Below the pieces are notes generated by a model. That model was not told the DNA's origin, did not search any database, and saw only the letters and a list, made by a program, of their open reading frames with translations. A program made the position numbers and the translations under genes. From NCBI RefSeq assembly GCF_000715075.1, contig NC_134080.1, positions 35,444,758-35,508,757 of the forward strand: a DNA stretch of 64,000 nt. The letters are read 5' to 3'. Shown here piece by piece: positions 45,634 to 57,116 of this stretch (its first letter is position 1; every line of letters begins with the position of its first letter). The stretch is from Nicotiana tabacum (Eukaryota > Streptophyta > Magnoliopsida > Solanales > Solanaceae).

Positions 45634-46280
45634 CTGCAAACAAGATTCATTAGATTTGTTAGTATCCAGTAGAAGCAATGAAGTTCACAGTTGCAGGAAA
45701 GAGAATGTTGCAGACAATATCAAATGCTACAGAGTGCGGACCGCATAAAATGTTGTGCGGCCGCACAGAGGCCAATGCGGACCGCACAAAATGGCACCGC
45801 GGTCCGCACAGAGGTGGGGTTCAGACTACCCACTCTCTGAATAAATGCACCGTGAACCACACAAAATAGCAATGCGGTCCGCATTAGGGCACCGCGGACC
45901 GCACAAAATGCAATGCGGTTGCGGTCCTCATCGATCAGGTTTCAGAACTTTTAGCAATGCGGTCCACACAAAATTCCATTGTGGACCGCACAAGGGCACC
46001 GCGGACCGCACAATTTCCACCGCGGTCCACATAGAGAACTAAAACATAGCACTAACCTAGGGCTCATGAAATGTTCATTTTAAATCCAATTTTTTCACCT
46101 ATTAAAGGGTCCCTAAGTGTTTGTCCAATATTTTAACTAATTAATACTAATTTAAACAACAAATGAACTAACCTAAGCTACCAATTCAAAAGAAATACGG
46201 AAAGAACAGAAGAAAAGTTAAGAAAACAAAAATTTAATGAAAATAGTAAAATTAAACAACTAAAATTAAGTATAAGTTAC
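45634..46280 (-). other. Putative 5'-leader intron of the Athila C accessory ORF
   Basis: The donor-like CTG|GTAAC has GT at 46280-46279 and the acceptor TTGTTTGCAG has AG at 45635-45634, giving 647 bp. Both sites and the distance match copy B (659 bp). The interval contains an A+T-rich stretch and a palindrome array. Confidence 0.45.
45730..46030. repeat. G+C-rich palindromic array inside the putative intron, copy C
   Basis: Modules GTGCGGACCGCATAAAATG, GTGCGGCCGCAC, CACCGCGGACCGCAC and variants repeat about every 25-30 bp. Counterpart of 24500-24805 in copy B. Confidence 0.75.
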
Positions 46281-46409
46281 CAGATGTGAGAAGTATTGAT
46301 GATTAATCAATACTATGCAGATGAATTTGTGCAAATTTAGTGATGAACAATGATTTGTAGGGCTTTGAGAGCAAAAGGATCAAAAAATTCAAATAGTAGG
46401 CCTCAGGTA

Positions 46410-46419
46410 CTATTTATAG
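46410..46419 (-). promoter_or_regulatory. Candidate internal TATA box, Athila C
   Basis: CTATAAATAG on the minus strand lies 129 bp upstream of the donor-like site and about 780 bp upstream of the accessory ATG, as in copy B. The array at 46446-46705 lies directly upstream. Confidence 0.5.
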
Positions 46420-46445
46420 AAAAAGTCCTGGGACCCAACTTACCT

Positions 46446-46705
46446 ACCCAATGCGGACCGCCAAAATGCAGTTCGGTCCGCACCACACAGTGTTATGCAA
46501 ATTTGAGAAGGCAACCACTGCGGTCCGCACAAAATACCATTGCGGCCGCAGTGGTCCACCGCAGACCGCACAAAATGTAATGTGGCCGCGATGGCAAACT
46601 TCAGAGAGCTGGTTGTTTCATCCCTCATCAGTGTGGTTCGCACTGATTTTTGTGCCCTCGCACTAAGTTCCTTGCGTCCGCACAAAATGTAGTGCGGTCC
46701 GCATT
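46446..46705. repeat. G+C-rich palindromic array upstream of internal TATA box, copy C
   Basis: Repeats such as ATGCGGACCGCC, CTGCGGTCCGCACAAAATACC, TTGCGGCCGCAG and GTGCGGTCCGCAT fill the space between pol and the TATA box. The same layout is found in copies A and B. Confidence 0.75.
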
Positions 46706-46905
46706 GCAAACTTCAGAGACTTTAACAATTTTTTCTACTTTGTCCTGCACTGCATCAACACAATCCTGTAGCATCTCACAACCAGTCAGTCCAAAAATAA
46801 ATCCTCTACTACAATGAAAATCAAAGAAAAATAAGAAGAACACATGGGTTGCCTTCCAAGAAACGCCTGATTTAACGTCGTGGCACGACGCATGTTACCA
46901 TCAAA

Positions 46906-47998
46906 ACATTTGAGATGAAGAAGTGTCACCACGTGGCTGTCATTAATTTTTCCCAAGTAGGTTTTGATTCTATGCCCATTCACTCTGAAAGCTTCCTGAT
47001 TTTTGTTCTTTAAATCAAGTGCACCAAACAGGGTCACACACCACTTCAAAAGGTCCACTCCATTTTGACTTAAGCTTTCTCGGAAACAGACGTAACCGAG
47101 GGTTGAACAAGAGAACCAAATCACCCACTTTGAACTCCTTGCTATGAGCATATTTATCGTGAAGATACTTCATCTTGTCCTTGTACAAGGAGGAACTGGA
47201 GTAGGCATGAAATCAGAATTCATCAAGTTCATTAAGTTGCTCCACATGAAGATTGGCTGCAACATCCCATTCAAGATTTAACTTCCTCAAAGCCCACATG
47301 GCCTTGTGCTCTAACTCAACCGGTAGATGGCAAGCTTTCCCAAACACCAACCGATATGGAGACATACCAATCAGAGTCTTGTAAGCAGTCCTATAATCCC
47401 ATAGAGCATCATCCAACTTCTTTTGACCAATCGGTCCTATTTACATTGACCGTGTTTGACAATATGCTCTTAATTTCTCTATTGGAGACTTCAACTTGGC
47501 CACTCGCTTGAGGATTGATAGGAGTAGAAATTTTGTGATTGACACCATACTTTGCAAGCAAAGTGTCAAAAGCTCTATTGCAAAAATGAGACCCCCATCA
47601 TTTATGATTGCACGTGGAGTACCAAACCTTGTAAAAATGCTCTTCTTGAGAAATGCAACAACACTTCGGGCCTCATTGTTGGGCAAAGCCATGGCTTCAA
47701 CCCACTTTGAAATAAAGTCCACTGCCACAAGAATGTATGTGTTCCCACACGAGATAACAAACGGGCCCATAAAATCAATGCCCCATACATAAAAAATATC
47801 AACCTCAAGAATGGTATTGAGAGGCATCTCATCTTTCTTTGAAATTCCACCCGCTCTTTGACATTCATCACACCTCTTCACAAGTTCACTTGCATCTTTG
47901 CACAAAGTTGGCCAATAAAACCCACAACTAAGAACTGTGGAGGCCGTCCTCGCCCCGCTATGATGGCCATCATAGGGAGAGGAATGACAAGACTCCAA
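46906..47998 (-). pseudogene. Athila C integrase
   Basis: The zinc finger ([16 protein letters not shown]), core ([16 protein letters not shown]) and C-terminal domain ([16 protein letters not shown]) are readable. The second core motif reads INDGG where B has ISDGG; the aspartate stays. The end of pol reads LLHLK and then TGT in place of the TGA of copy A, so the normal stop is lost and the frame runs on to 46786. Frameshifts at about 47450-47550 and 47160-47213 break the rest. Confidence 0.87.
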
Positions 47999-48007
47999 GA
48001 TACTAAA

Positions 48008-49603
48008 TTACTCTTCCTCCAGGACACACCTTCGGATCACACCATCTGTGCAAATCTTGAACAAGTATGGATCATCCCAATAGAAATCAAAACTATCCCG
48101 CTTGAGCTTCTTCCTTTGGTTAGAAGAGAGCTCACACGGGATTATACCAGTCACAAGGAAATTAGCAACGTCCGCAAACCATGGCATATCATTCACCGAC
48201 ACCGAAAAGAGTTGTTCGTCAGGAAATAAATCATTGATCTCTAGGCCATCACAAGGCCTCCCCTCCTCCTCCAAGTGGGACAAGTGGTCCGCCACTTGTT
48301 TTTACCACCCTTCTGGTCCACAATCTCCAAATCAAACTCTTGAAGTAACAAGACCCACTGCATCGGTCTAGCTTTGGAATCCTTCTTCGTTATCAAGTAC
48401 CGGAGTGCGACATGACCTGTATGAATAATAACCTTGGCACCCATGAGATATGGCCGAAATTTCTCCATTGAAAACACAATAGCCAAAAGTTCTTTCTCGG
48501 TCACCATGTAGTTCACTTGAGCATCATTGATTGTCTTGCTCGCATAGTATACCGGATGAAACATTTTATTCACTGTTTGACCCGAAACCGCCTTAACCGT
48601 AACATCACTCGCATCACACATGAGCTCAAGGGTAAGCTCCAATTAGGTGCGGTAATGATAGGAGTGGTGGTCAACTTATGCTTGAGAAGTTCAAAGGCTT
48701 GCATACATTTGTCATCAAACAAGAACTTGGTATCTTTTTCCAACAACTTGCACAAAGGATTCACTACCTTTGAAAAGTCTTTGATAAATCTCCGGTAGAA
48801 CCTCGCATGCCCAAGAAAACTTCTAACTCCCTTGACAGATGTAGGGGAGGTAGCCTTGAAATCACATCAATTTTTGCTTTGTCTACATCAATACCATGCT
48901 TTGAAATTTTATGCCCAAGAACTACGCCTTCTTCCACCATAAAGTGGCATTTCTCCCAATTGAGAACAAGATTGGTTTACTCACAACGGGCCAAAACTCT
49001 ATCAAGATTCTTCAAGCACTCATCAAATGAATCCCCCAAAACACTAAAGTCATCCATGAACACCTCCAAAATGTCTTCCAATATATCAGTAAAAATGGCC
49101 ATCATACACCGCTGAAATGTAGCCGGTGCATTACACAACCCAAAAGGCATCCTAGAAAAGGCAAAGGTGCCATATGGACAAGTGAATGTGGTCTTCTCCT
49201 GATCTTCCGGAGCAATCAAGATATGGTTGTACCCAGAATACCCATCCAAGGAACAGTAGAAGGCACGCCCAGCAAGTCGGTCTAACATCTGATCAAAAAA
49301 AGGCAAAGGAAAGTGATCCTTGCGGGTCACTTTATTCAACTTGCAGTAGTCCATGCATACCCTCCAACCGGTGACAGTTCTGGTAGGAATCAACTCATTT
49401 TGTGAATTTGCAACCACGGTCATGCCACCCTTCTTCAGTACACATTGCACCGGTGAAGTCCAAGAGCTATCAGAGATGGGTACACAACCCTGGCATCCAA
49501 CCACTTGATTACCTCCTTTTTCACAACTTCTTGGATTGCCTCGTTCAACCTCCTTTGATGTTCCAAGGAGGGCTTTGCCGTCTTCCAGTATAATCTTGTG
49601 CAT
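48008..49603 (-). pseudogene. Athila C reverse transcriptase and RNase H
   Basis: RT is seen at 48977-49603 ([53 protein letters not shown]). The connection and RNase H lie at 48008-48960 ([28 protein letters not shown] where B has [10 protein letters not shown]). Loss of that aspartate would harm RNase H. Frameshifts near 48970, 48650 and 48300 separate the parts. Confidence 0.87.
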
Positions 49604-49642
49604 ACAGAATGCGGGGCTTATTCCCCGAATATCAGCAAGAGT

Positions 49643-51031
49643 CTATCCAATTGCCCTTTTCCGCTTTTGAAGCATCGCCAAAGTGGCATCAACCTGCATG
49701 TTAGTAAGACAAGAGGAAAGAATAACTGGAAAAGTAGAACTAGGGCCTAAGAACTCATACCTGAGGTGTGGAGGCAACGGTTTTAACTCCAACACTGGAG
49801 GCTCCTCAATTGAAGGTTTTGTTGGTGGAGTCTTCCTATTCTCGAGATCCAAAGAGAGTTTTCTAGGCTCATAAGAGTACGATCCCATTCCATGTAAAGC
49901 ATTCACACACTCCACCAGGCTTGCATCCTCATTGACATCAAGATTCAATAAAACGGCCTCAAGAGGGTCCTCAACATTGATCATTGCACTGGTATCATCA
50001 ATTATCACTTCTGTGACAAGATCTACAAAAGATCACACCTCGGAACTGTTGGGATGCTTCATTGACTTGCATACATAAAAGACCACTTTTTCACCACCCA
50101 CCCGGAAGGTGAGTTCCCCTGCTTCCACATCAACTAAGGCCTTTCCCGTAGCAAGGAAAGGTATCCCCAATATGATAGGAACTTCATAATCCACCTCACA
50201 ATCCAAGATCATAAAGTCAGCTAGCAAGATAAATTTGTCCACCCAGACAAGCACATCATCAATAATACCCAATGGTCTCTTCATCGTTCTATCCACCATT
50301 TGTAATCTCATGGAAGTCGGCCTCGGTTTCCCAATACCCAAAGTCTTGAAAACTGAATAGAGCATCAAATTGATACTAGCCCCCAAATCACATAGAGCTT
50401 TAGCAAAATCTGCACTCCTAATAGTGCAAGAAATGGTGAAAGCACCGAGATCTTCAAGCTTCGAGGCCATTGAATGCACTATTACACTAACTTGGTGAGT
50501 CATCTTTATAGTTTCACAATCCATAGACTGCTTCTTTATCACCAAGTCCTTCATGAATTTAGCATAGCCCGACATTTGTTCAAGAGCCTCCACCAAAGGC
50601 ACATTAATGGATATGATCTTCATCATGTCAATGAACTTTTTAAACTGATTCTCATATTTCTGCTTTGCGAGCCTTTGAGGATAAGGCGGAGGTGACCTTG
50701 GCAAAGGTACCTTGGCTTTAGGCACCACCAGCTCCGACATGTCTATTACGTGTTCCCTAGATGGGTTCACGTCATTTTGAGTTTCCACCTCGACATTTTG
50801 AATATCAATCCTCACTTCTTCATTCACATTGTTATCCATCACATTTTCGACCACCAGAGGAACTTTATCTTCTTGCAACTCAACTTCATCACTCAAAATT
50901 TGCTTTTGTTTGAAGGCATTTACATCACCGCCTCTCCCACTTCTTGTTGTTACCGTTATAACATGATTGTTCCCACCCATCGGGTTTACTACCATATCAC
51001 TAGGTAGAGCCCTCTTAGGACGAGTATTCAA
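49643..51031 (-). pseudogene. Athila C protease region
   Basis: The acidic linker, Pro-rich segment (PRSPPPYPQRLAKQK) and retropepsin-like domain (LCDLGASINLMLYSVF, VPIILGIPFLATG) are in one frame at 50033-51031. After a stop near 50030 the linker to the RT continues at 49643-50008 (LELKPLPPHLRYEFLG). Confidence 0.8.
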
Positions 51032-52543
51032 AGACTATGAGATTTGGCCTAACTGGCCTCCAAATTTCTGATAGAGGTATTGTGGGAAGCCAACTGAGCA
51101 TCAGAGTCCGCATTCTTCTTCATAATTTGTTCGAACATCATTTCAATTCTCCCCATATCATTTCTAGAAGAACTAGGACCTTGGGATGGAAATGGAGGCG
51201 GATTGTTCGGTTGTTGGTACATTGGAGGTCTTTGAAAGCCTTGCCCTCGGTTTCCTTGGTTGCCATTGTTCCATCCACCTTGATTATTGTTACTAACCCA
51301 ATTGTTGTTGTTACCATTCCAATTTCCCTGATTGTTTTAATTGTTGTTTTGATTTCCCCAATTGGAGTTTTGGTTGTTGTTCCCCCAATTTCCATTGCCT
51401 TGGGGTCTCCATTATGTTGATTGGAAGAATTGCCCCTTTGGCCTTGATAATTATTCACATATTGCACCTCTTCATTTTGCTCATCATAACCATCATTTTG
51501 GAATCCGCTACAATCATTGTCAAATTGCTTCGAATTCCCTTGGTTTTGCTGCCATCTTTGTCTTCTTTTGTTGACAAGCATGTTGACACCCTTCATAGCA
51601 TTCACTTGGCGAGGATTTTGAACTTGTTACAACTGTGTCTTTGCTAGTTGGTTCATTGTTGTTATCAACTCAGTTATAGAATGCCCATGATCATGTAACT
51701 CCTTGTGCAAATGAGTAACCGTGGGGTCACCCTGTGGCATATTGGCTCTACTTTGCCAAGCGAAAGAAGTATCAGTCATCTCATCAAGAATGTCACAAGC
51801 CTCATCATAATACAGTTTCATGAAGTTGCCCCCAGCAAGATGGTTCACTATGTATTGGTTTGTGATGTTAATACCCCGGTAGAAAGTCTGTTGGATCATC
51901 GCCTCGGTCATATCATTGTTGGGTCATTCCTAACCATTGTTCTATAACGCTACCAAATCTCATGTAAAGGTTCGGTTGGCTCCTGTTTGAAAGCCAAGAT
52001 CTCATCTCTCAATGCTGCCATATGCCCCGGTGAGAAAAATTTTGCAATGAATTTGTCCGCCAACTCATCCCAAGTAGTGATGGAATGGTTAGGAAGTTGC
52101 TCGAGCCAATCCAATGCCTTCCCTCTAAGTGAAAATGGGAAGAGTCTCAAACGAAGTGCATCATCGGACACATTTGTTTGCTTGCTCCCCCAATAGGTAT
52201 CCATGAACCCCTTGAGATGTTTGTAAGCATTTTGATTTGCAACGCCCGTGAAGTACCCGCATTGCTCTAGTAAGGTCAATATCACATTGGTTATTTGAAA
52301 ATTGCCCGCCTGGATTCGGGGTGGGACAATAGCACTTGCATACCCTTGGTTCGGAAGCACTCTAGGAGCCACTCTTGGAGGTGGCGGAGGAGGGTCTGGA
52401 ATATTGTCATTGGGATTAGCATTGGCCTGGCGGCCTCTACGTTGTCCTTGAGGTACAATAGGCACCTCATCATCTCCGACATCATCTACCTCTTCCCCCG
52501 CAATCATATTTCCAAGAGGATCATTGGCATTGTTTGCTGCCAT
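51032..52543 (-). pseudogene. Athila C gag
   Basis: The ATG at 52541-52543 gives MAANNANDPLGN, close to the start of copy A. The first 200 codons are open (NQGYASAIVPP, QNAYKHLKGFMDTYW, LFPFSLRGKALDWLEQLPNH, KFIAKFFSPGHM). Then a stop after HEIW at 51950 and a frameshift near 51911 follow. The second half (51627-51911) has FYRGINITNQ and FMKLYYDEACDILDEM. The N/Q/G-rich tail at 51140-51600 is frameshifted. No CCHC knuckle is visible. Confidence 0.88.
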
Positions 52544-52639
52544 TTGGTACCTGAAGTTGTGACACACACAAATTAGTAACAAAGAAGGAAAGAAGAACAA
52601 TACACAAAACTAGTTAGATAGATAGCCAAAACCGTTAGT

Positions 52640-52657
52640 TACCCGGCAACAGTACCA
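52640..52657 (-). other. Degenerate primer-binding site, tRNA-Asp type, copy C
   Basis: The minus strand reads TGGTACTGTTGCCGGGTA, six bases from the LTR. It differs from the tRNA-Asp complement at four of 18 positions, three of them C to T or G to A. Confidence 0.75.
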
Positions 52658-52663
52658 AAAAGG

Positions 52664-54181
52664 TGATCGAGACCAACCCTGCACTACAATTGAGTAGCGA
52701 GAGAGGTCGAAGCAGCTTTTACCCGATTAAGATCGGGATCGATTTTCACAGGGAGCTAGATATTGGAGTCGGGTGTCTATCTAAATGAGATTTGTATATT
52801 TGCTCTTAATTGCAATTCTACACATTTTTTGTTTGATTTAATTCAACTACAATGCTCAATTAAACTAAAACAAGCTACGGTTAAACTATTGCGAGTTGCT
52901 CAAATGGATAAAAGGCACTAGGGCAGTGATTTTCGCCTAGCTAGTCAATTGACGGATACTTGAGTCTAAGGCATGATTGTCACATTTGGGGAGCATGATA
53001 TAACCATTGCACGATTCTACTCACTCTACACCTCTCGGTGGTTCGAGTGATTTTAACTGAATTAACTTTCTCAAAACCAATTGGGTATGCAAATTTGCAC
53101 AAGCAATCAAGGTTCAAGTCGGGTATTACTATCTCTAGGTTTAACCCTTTAATTAGGGCTATCAATCTCTTGAGTACGCCCCAATTCCTTGTTGGACTAA
53201 TTTCAGAGACTTAGGCTCTCTTTCTCAAGAAGAGCCAAAGTCAACTAAACACAAACTAGTGTTTGCAACCACTAATTCAGCAATTAAACGTGAAATTAGC
53301 CCAAATATCAAACACCCATAGTCAATCAAGCCCTAAAACACAAGACCCATCAATTACCCACAGTAGGGTTGAACCACAACCCTAGCTTATGGGTCTAGCT
53401 ACTCATAATTAGGGAAGAAAATAAAGAAATAGATGAAGAAAAACTCATATTAATTAATTACTAAATTAAACTTGAAGATTCAATGTTGAAATGAAGCTAA
53501 AATTGCTCAAAATAGCTAAAATAAACGAAGTCACGAGCGCAGCCTTTAGTATAAATTATCTGATGACCTAAAAATGGGAAAAGAAGCTATTTATACTAAG
53601 CTGATATTTCTGGACAAAAATGCCCCGGCGGGGCTAGTGCGGATCGCACAAAATCAAGTGCGGCCGCACTAAGGCTCTTGACTTAAATATCCAGCTCTCT
53701 GAACTTGGGCAATGCAGACCGCACTAAATTGAGTGCGGCCGCAGTGGCTTCAAGTGTTGTCCGCATGAAATGGAGCGCGAACCGCATTGGGCTTCAATCA
53801 TCAAAATGGCAACTCTCTTAACTTTGGCTCTGCGGACCGCACTAAATCCAGTGCAGCCGCAGTGAATCCAATGCAGACCGCACTAAATCCTTTGCGGCTG
53901 CATTGCCTTTTGGCCTGAGATGCACACTCTCTAAACTTCACTTGTGCGGACCGCACAGAATGGTGTGCGGCCGCACTGGCCCTATTTGACTGAGCTTTGT
54001 CTTGTCTTGGTACTTGTGCAAGTTTCACTCCTTTTTGAGCAGATCTTTGACATCTTGTCACCTTGTTGATCAAACCTGCAATCAAGCACAACTTGTGAGC
54101 CTTTGGGACTATTTTGTATACATTTCTAATCAAAACTTGAGCATGAAGGAGTGTAAAATGTATCAAATACCCTAGTTATCA
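52664..54181 (-). repeat. 5' LTR of Athila C
   Basis: The 1518-bp LTR runs from TGATCGAGACC to TAGTTATCA in plus orientation, a partner of 40217-41741. The minus-strand TATA box is at 53587-53596 and the palindrome array at 53637-53985, upstream of it. The CATAT target duplication follows at 54182. Confidence 0.93.
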
Positions 54182-55129
54182 CATATACCATAGTCCCCAT
54201 GATCATAGCCGACTTCTACAGGGCTCTGGAGCACTGTCAAAGAGGGGATAAGCAATTCGAGGGTTGTAATTTGTTGCTGCAGTTATGGTTGTTGGAGCAT
54301 TTCCAAAAGGGTCGCTATCGCCGAGAATTTCCGCGAAAGGCTTGGAACGACCATATTGCCTTCCATAACCCTAAGCAGATGACTTACATTCTAGATAGAT
54401 TTGCTCAGCCGGAAAGCGCCAAAGAATGGGTATAGTTCTTCGACAATCTGACCGAGGAACAGGTGCAGTGGATGTTTGAATTGTTCCCAATAGACGAATT
54501 TATTATCAGATCCAGGGATGCTCCGCACTTGGTGTTGATTGGGTTGAGAGGGATATACATGTATGTCCCTATACGAGTTATAAGGCAAGTAGGTAGAAAA
54601 TAGGTTGTACCAAGGGTTGTCAAGATGAGTCATTTCAGGGAAGATTTTCAAGACGACGACGTCCCTTACAAGTGCCAAGCTCAGCACATGTGGCACTGCA
54701 AAATCATTGTAGAGAAGAACACTGTTGAGCTAGACAGGTATCATGCAGGGTGTGAGCCTCTCTAAACGGCATGGTTGGAGGACAATCTGAAAATAAATGG
54801 TAAAACCAGGGGCCGGTCGAGGGAACAGAATCATAGATGAGGAAGCTGAAGCTGAAGTCAAATACAACAGATTGGGCAAAAGGGTCCACGACTCTGAGAA
54901 TGAGCACCGGGAGATACATGAGAGGAATGAGAGGTTGATCGAGGAGTGGAAAGAAATGGTAGTCACTTCCAATAGGAAACTGGAATATCTAGAGCGAGGA
55001 ATAGTGGAGCTAGAAGGTAAAGTCATAAAGAGGATTGAAAATTGCCAGAATGATGAAGGAGCTGAAGGAGGACATCTGGCTAGAGCCTACTTGCTGCTGG
55101 GGGCTACGCGAGCTGGGGGATCTATATGA
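54182..55129 (+). pseudogene. Ogre ORF1, 3' part
   Basis: After the CATAT duplication the frame of ORF1 resumes with TIVPMIIADFYRALEHCQRG, then FPRKAWNDHIAFHNPKQM and LTEEQVQWMFE. A TAG follows KEWV near 54433, and more changes occur up to 54780. The last part is in another frame (54797-55129) and encodes a Glu/Arg-rich, probably coiled-coil, C-terminus (ERLIEEWKEMVVTSNRKLEY). It ends before gag. Confidence 0.78.
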
Positions 55130-55501
55130 TGGAGTCTGGAAGATCGAATCTGGGGAAGGTCCTTATGGGACCAAATAGGCTAGATTTATTTGCTTTTCCT
55201 AAATGTAATAAGGCCAAGTGCCAGTAGTGACTTATTTTATTATTATCTTAGTGTCGTTTTGGGATTCATCTATTTTTTATATTATGAAATGAAGCATTTA
55301 TTGGCATTAAAAGTTCTCCAAGTTTATTTGTTGCTAGGCCTACCTCGGGCACAACGAGGTTCCCAAAGTAGGGCACGAATTTACATTTCTGCAATATGTG
55401 TTTAAATACTGCAAATGTTTCAGGATCCTCACTGACTTGTTACCTTTTTGTTTTCGCTTATTTTTACTATTATTCCCATCCCCTTAGGTTGGTTCACTCA
55501 T
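55130..55501 (+). other. Spacer between ORF1 and gag of the Ogre-like element
   Basis: About 370 bp with no convincing gene. It is T-rich and holds short open frames only. Its length and place fit the gap between ORF1 and gag in Ogre elements. Confidence 0.6.
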
Positions 55502-57116
55502 ACTGGCCTCATTAGCGTATCACACCAGATCTAGAAGCCCTCCACCTCCTCCTCCTCCAAGCAACACAAAAGACATAGGAAAAGCAAAGATGGATGACTT
55601 AAGTGGAACCCGAAAGGAAAATGTTGAGAACGCAGAGAATTCAGATGGCCGTAGTACTCCGGCCCCAAATGATCTAGTCTTGAGACTGGAACAAAAGATA
55701 CTAGAATTGCAAGGAGAACTTGAGTAGGTTCGTAACTTGGCAAACTTGTCACTCACCCTCAATGTCCCTGATATCCACCAACAAAACATAAAGAACCTAG
55801 CACCTCCTCAGAACACACAAAACCAAAATCCTCCCGCACCAAATCAATATGCAACTCCACCCCAAAATATCAATCCGTTGCCAATACCAACTCCACCGCA
55901 ACATCATCAACCAATTCAGTACCCACCGTCCACCACATACCACACTCCCCATAACTCACCACAACCTATTCCCGATCGACAAAACTCCACCAATGACGAT
56001 CATTACATCCAAGTTCCTGGCACCCATCAAAGCAACCCTATATATGTGGAAACTATACCTCATTCTACCCAACCAACCTTCTGTACACCGGAATCTTCCG
56101 AGAAGGACTTACTCATTAAAGACATGGTTGAAGAACTCAAAACGTTAACAAGCCGAGTTCAAGGTGTTGAGGTCAAAAGAGGAATAGAAGGTTTGAACTA
56201 TGAAGATCTGTGCATACAGCCGGATGGCGAACTGCTAGAGGGGTACAAACCTCCCAAGTTCGAAATTTTCGATGGTACAGGTGATCCCAGGGTTCATCTC
56301 AGGACCTATTATGACAATCTTGTCGGGGTCGGGAAAGATGAAAAGATCCAAATGAAGCTCTTTATGAGGAGTCTTACTGGGGATGCTTTGTCTTGGTATA
56401 TCAGCCAAAATCCCAAGAAATAGTCCAATTGGGTAAGCATGGCGTCGGATTTCATGGACCGGTTCAGGTTCAACACAGAGAATGCACTGGATGTCTTCTA
56501 CATTCAGAATCTTAAGAAGAAATCTACTGAGACTTTCCGTGAATACGCTACTCGTTGGAGGTCGGAAGCATCCAAGGTTAGGCCCTCTTTGGACAAAGAA
56601 CAGACGAATAAATTCTTCGTCAGAACACAAGATCCACAATATTATGAGAGGTTGATGGTTATCAAAAATCACAAATTCTTTGACATCATCAAACTCAGAG
56701 AAAGAACCGAAGAAGGTATCAAGAGTAGGATGGTAACAAACATCAAGGCCTTGCAAGCCACGAATAAGGCACTACAATCAGGGGGACATATCAAAGAAGA
56801 GAGATGTGGGGTCAATAATGGTGGCCCAGGGCCCAAAATATCCAATTACCGATCAGACACCTCCACCCACATATCAAACACCTCCAGCCACATACGAAAC
56901 ATCACCACCTACATATCAACCTTCATCTCTCAGATATTCCCAACCAGCCACTATCCATCACACCTATAACTCCCAACCATCCCACTTCCAATCACCACCA
57001 GCTCGCCAAAATTATCCAAGACCAGGGCCCAACTTCGACTGCAAGCCACCCAGACAATACACCGCCATTGCTGAGCCCATCGACCAACTGTATGAAAGGT
57101 TGAAAGTTGCATGTTA
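55502..57116 (+). pseudogene. Ogre-like gag
   Basis: The reading begins with LASLAYHTRSRSPPPPPP at about 55502, where an original ATG may have become ATA; the next in-frame ATG is at 55590 (MDDLSGTRKENVE). A short coiled-coil (LEQKILELQGELE), a stop (TAG near 55725), and a long Pro/Asn/Gln-rich segment follow. The gag core is at about 56230-56790: PPKFEIFDGTGDPRVHL, LFMRSLTGDALSWYI, FMDRFRFNTENALDV, TFREYATRWRSEASKV. Another TAG stands at 56421, and the frame shifts between 56810 and 56970. It ends with AEPIDQLYERLKVAC. Confidence 0.87.

Larger units (their letters stand above)
40217..54181 (-). mobile_element. Athila-like retrotransposon, copy C (full length)
   Basis: This 13965-bp minus-strand element has both LTRs. 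It is bounded by TG at 40217 and CA at 54181 and by an exact target duplication CATAT (40212-40216, 54182-54186). It is inserted in ORF1 of the Ogre-like element. It carries primer site, gag, protease, RT, RNase H, integrase, accessory ORF, 3' non-coding region and polypurine tract. All genes have several stops or frameshifts. By eye the two LTRs differ at a few percent of sites, often C/T or G/A at CG. It is younger than the Ogre-like element that holds it. Confidence 0.93.
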
